A stretch of 7,838 nucleotides of DNA from Candidatus Gastranaerophilales bacterium. Lineage in GTDB: Bacteria > Cyanobacteriota > Vampirovibrionia > Gastranaerophilales > JAILCC01. The translations under genes and the position numbers were made by a program. Within the stretch, counting starts at the first letter, position 1. Each line of letters begins with the position of its first letter. Of this stretch, positions 6,436-7,838 are shown piece after piece. Below the pieces are notes generated by a model, which was not told the origin of the DNA, made no database searches, and saw only the letters and a program-made list of their open reading frames with translations. The stretch is from positions 1 to 7,838 of the forward strand of contig JAKSUS010000050.1 of NCBI GenBank assembly GCA_024408745.1. The letters are read 5' to 3'.

Positions 6436-6464
6436 ATTGTAACTGATTAAAAATTTTTAGTAAA
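6436..6464 (-). promoter_or_regulatory. Probable promoter of the ArsB/NhaD-type transporter gene
   Basis: On the minus strand, TTTACT (6464-6459) and TACAAT (6441-6436) are separated by exactly 17 bp. Initiation would fall near 6428, about 30 nt before the ATG at 6399. It lies in the 78-bp gap after the dedA-like gene, so the transporter may be expressed separately from tgt-dedA, or from both promoters. Confidence 0.45.
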
Positions 6465-6477
6465 TCAAATAGAAGGA

Positions 6478-7071
6478 TTATTTATTTTGAAATTTTTCTT
6501 TAATAACTTTCCATTTGCAAACAATAATATAGAAAATAATGATTAATACTGATATTCCCAATATTATCCATTCAAGATTTTCTTTTATTGCTTCACCAAA
6601 TAACAATAGTGCTGTTGCAATAATGAAAAATCTTAAACCTCTGCCGATAATACTTACAAGCGAAAACCCTAATAAATTCATATCAAAAATACCGCTTGCA
6701 ATAGTGAAAATTTTATACGGAATAGGTGTAAATGCAGCAGCACCTACTGCCCAAACTCCATATTTATTATAAAGTTTTTCTATGTCTTTTATTTTTTTAT
6801 ACTGTTTTCTAAATAAGAAAAATAATGCAGGACGTCCGCCGAATTTCCCTATTGCATAACCGAATATTCCGCCTAAAGCAGAACCAACCGTTGCAATAGT
6901 TGCATAAAATAAAGCTTGTTCAGGATTAGCCAGACACATCGGAATTAAAACAACATCAGGAGGAATGGGGAAGAAACTTGATTCCATAAAAGATAAAGCG
7001 AATAAACCGATTTCACCCATTTCCATAAAATATATTGCACATTGTTTAAAAAATTCTATAATTCCGTTCAT
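6478..7071 (-). CDS. DedA-family (YqaA-like, VTT domain) membrane protein
   Basis: A 197-residue integral membrane protein of the SNARE-associated/VTT (DedA) superfamily. Members are linked to lipid scrambling or flipping and, for some DedA proteins, to recycling of undecaprenyl phosphate in the cytoplasmic membrane. Visible family marks are Glu30 followed by SSFFPIPPD (31-39), the Gly-rich GSALGGIFGYAIG (63-75) that forms part of the re-entrant region, FTPIPYK (114-120), and GRGLRFF (143-149) with Arg144 and Arg147. The C-terminus has a strong transmembrane helix (about 165-185) and a basic tail. The ESSFFPIPPD and FTPIPYK pattern is that of the YqaA branch rather than classical DedA, so the exact substrate is uncertain. 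The start lies 2 nt after the tgt stop codon and the ribosome site (GAAAG) overlaps the tgt end, so the gene is expected to be translated from the tgt transcript. Confidence 0.88.
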   Translation of the reverse strand: MNGIIEFFKQCAIYFMEMGEIGLFALSFMESSFFPIPPDVVLIPMCLANPEQALFYATIATVGSALGGIFGYAIGKFGGRPALFFLFRKQYKKIKDIEKLYNKYGVWAVGAAAFTPIPYKIFTIASGIFDMNLLGFSLVSIIGRGLRFFIIATALLLFGEAIKENLEWIILGISVLIIIFYIIVCKWKVIKEKFQNK

Positions 7072-7073
7072 CT

Positions 7074-7838
7074 TTATTCTTTCATATAATTTTCTTCGTA
7101 AAATTCTTCGAATCTGTCTTCTAATATCGCTTTTCTTGCTTCTTTCATTAAATTTACAAGAAAAGTAATATTATGAATAGATAAAAGTGTTGCGGCAGTT
7201 GCTTCCTGACATTTAAACAGATGTCTTATATATGCTCTTGTATGATTTTGGCAGGTATAGCACTGGCAACCTTCGACAAGTGGTGAAAAATCGTCTTCAA
7301 ACTCTTTGTTTGAAATTATTCCGCGACCGTTTTTCATAAAGAAACTGCCATGTCTTGCTATGCGTGTCGGCATTACGCAATCAAACATATCAACACCTCT
7401 TTTAACTCCGTCTAAAAGGTCATTTGGTGTGCCAACACCCATTAAGTAACGTGGTTTGTTTTCCGGTAAAAGAGGAGCAGTCAATTCAACAATATGGTTT
7501 TTCATTTCTGTTGGCTCGCCTACGCTTACACCGCCTATTGCATAACCGGGCGCATCAAAAGAAGAAATAACTTTTGCACTTTCTTCTCTTAAATCATCAA
7601 AAAATGCACCCTGAACAATCGGAAATAAAGCAACATCAAAACGTTTTTTAGCCTTAAAACATCTCTCTAACCATCTGTGAGTACGTTCCATAGCACTTTT
7701 TGCCTGCTCATAGTCGCAGGGATAAGGTGAACATTCATCAAAAGCCATAGTAATATCAGCTCCTAATGCTTCTTGAATTTCCATTGAAATTTCAGGGTTT
7801 ATATAATGTTTTGTGCCCGACTTTGGATCTTGAAATTC
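7074..7838 (-). CDS. tgt: tRNA-guanine(34) transglycosylase, 5' end outside window
   Basis: The C-terminal 254 residues of queuine tRNA-ribosyltransferase. The enzyme swaps G34 for preQ1 in tRNAs with GUN anticodons (Asp, Asn, His, Tyr) on the way to queuosine. The frame stays open to the window edge. The Met at 7784 is internal: upstream residues GTKHYINPEIS match the family block before the EIQEALGAD segment. Active-site MAFDEC is present, as is the nucleophile Asp in VDMFDCVMPTR, with the tRNA-contacting PTRIARHG loop following. Zinc ligands are complete: CxCxxC in GCQCYTCQN, with the fourth ligand His 26 residues later in SIHN. GGVSVGEP and LMGVGTPNDLL are also typical. Nothing suggests loss of activity. 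No other queuosine gene (queA, queC-F) is visible in the window, but upstream neighbours on this strand are cut off. The dedA-like gene starts 2 nt downstream. Confidence 0.95.
   Translation of the reverse strand, partial: EFQDPKSGTKHYINPEISMEIQEALGADITMAFDECSPYPCDYEQAKSAMERTHRWLERCFKAKKRFDVALFPIVQGAFFDDLREESAKVISSFDAPGYAIGGVSVGEPTEMKNHIVELTAPLLPENKPRYLMGVGTPNDLLDGVKRGVDMFDCVMPTRIARHGSFFMKNGRGIISNKEFEDDFSPLVEGCQCYTCQNHTRAYIRHLFKCQEATAATLLSIHNITFLVNLMKEARKAILEDRFEEFYEENYMKE

Noticed and set aside
7782..7784. ATG at 7784 (minus strand) as the start of tgt
   Set aside because: The frame remains open to the window edge and the 18 upstream codons encode conserved Tgt sequence, so this Met is internal.

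Overview
This is an AT-rich window with standard bacterial gene architecture. It holds ten genes or gene remnants: two cut by the window edges and one interrupted by an in-frame stop. The DNA-binding protein HU has a cyanobacteria-like core. Two short proteins of unknown function share an N-terminal INSI..QNF block. With the A+T-rich base composition, this points (inference, moderate confidence) to a non-photosynthetic relative of cyanobacteria, such as a gut Vampirovibrionia/Gastranaerophilales (Melainabacteria) genome. A low-GC Firmicute is the main alternative.

Left part (1-1050, + strand): the C-terminal end of a class I glutamine amidotransferase that looks like GatD, the amidase partner of MurT in peptidoglycan amidation. 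Next is a complete HU gene with a readable sigma70-type promoter and a strong intrinsic terminator, then a 122-residue protein of unknown function. That small gene abuts, tail to tail and with no gap, a dihydrolipoamide dehydrogenase gene on the - strand (1051-2415).

Middle part (2416-5098): a 174-bp divergent intergenic region carries a perfect 9-bp inverted repeat with an 11-bp gap and a good promoter for the + strand. That promoter drives a cytosolic diguanylate cyclase with two GAF-like sensory domains, a complete catalytic site and an intact RxxD inhibitory site. Its stop codon overlaps the start of a secreted SH3-like protein gene (ATGA), so the two are probably translationally coupled. 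A short gene follows, split by one in-frame TGA (4841-4843). It still has a good ribosome binding site and an open frame on both sides of the stop, so it looks like a recent nonsense mutation of a Trp codon.

Right part (5116-7838, - strand): tRNA-guanine transglycosylase (5' end outside the window), a DedA/YqaA-type membrane protein 2 nt behind it, and an ion transporter of the ArsB/NhaD type, which appears to have its own promoter.

Most of the window is ordinary core genome. The parts worth a second look are the shared N-terminal block of the two small proteins, the in-frame TGA, the palindrome between lpd and the cyclase, and the coupling of a c-di-GMP synthase to a secreted SH3-like protein. 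I see no mobile element, CRISPR array, tRNA or rRNA, and no gene-free stretch longer than 300 bases.
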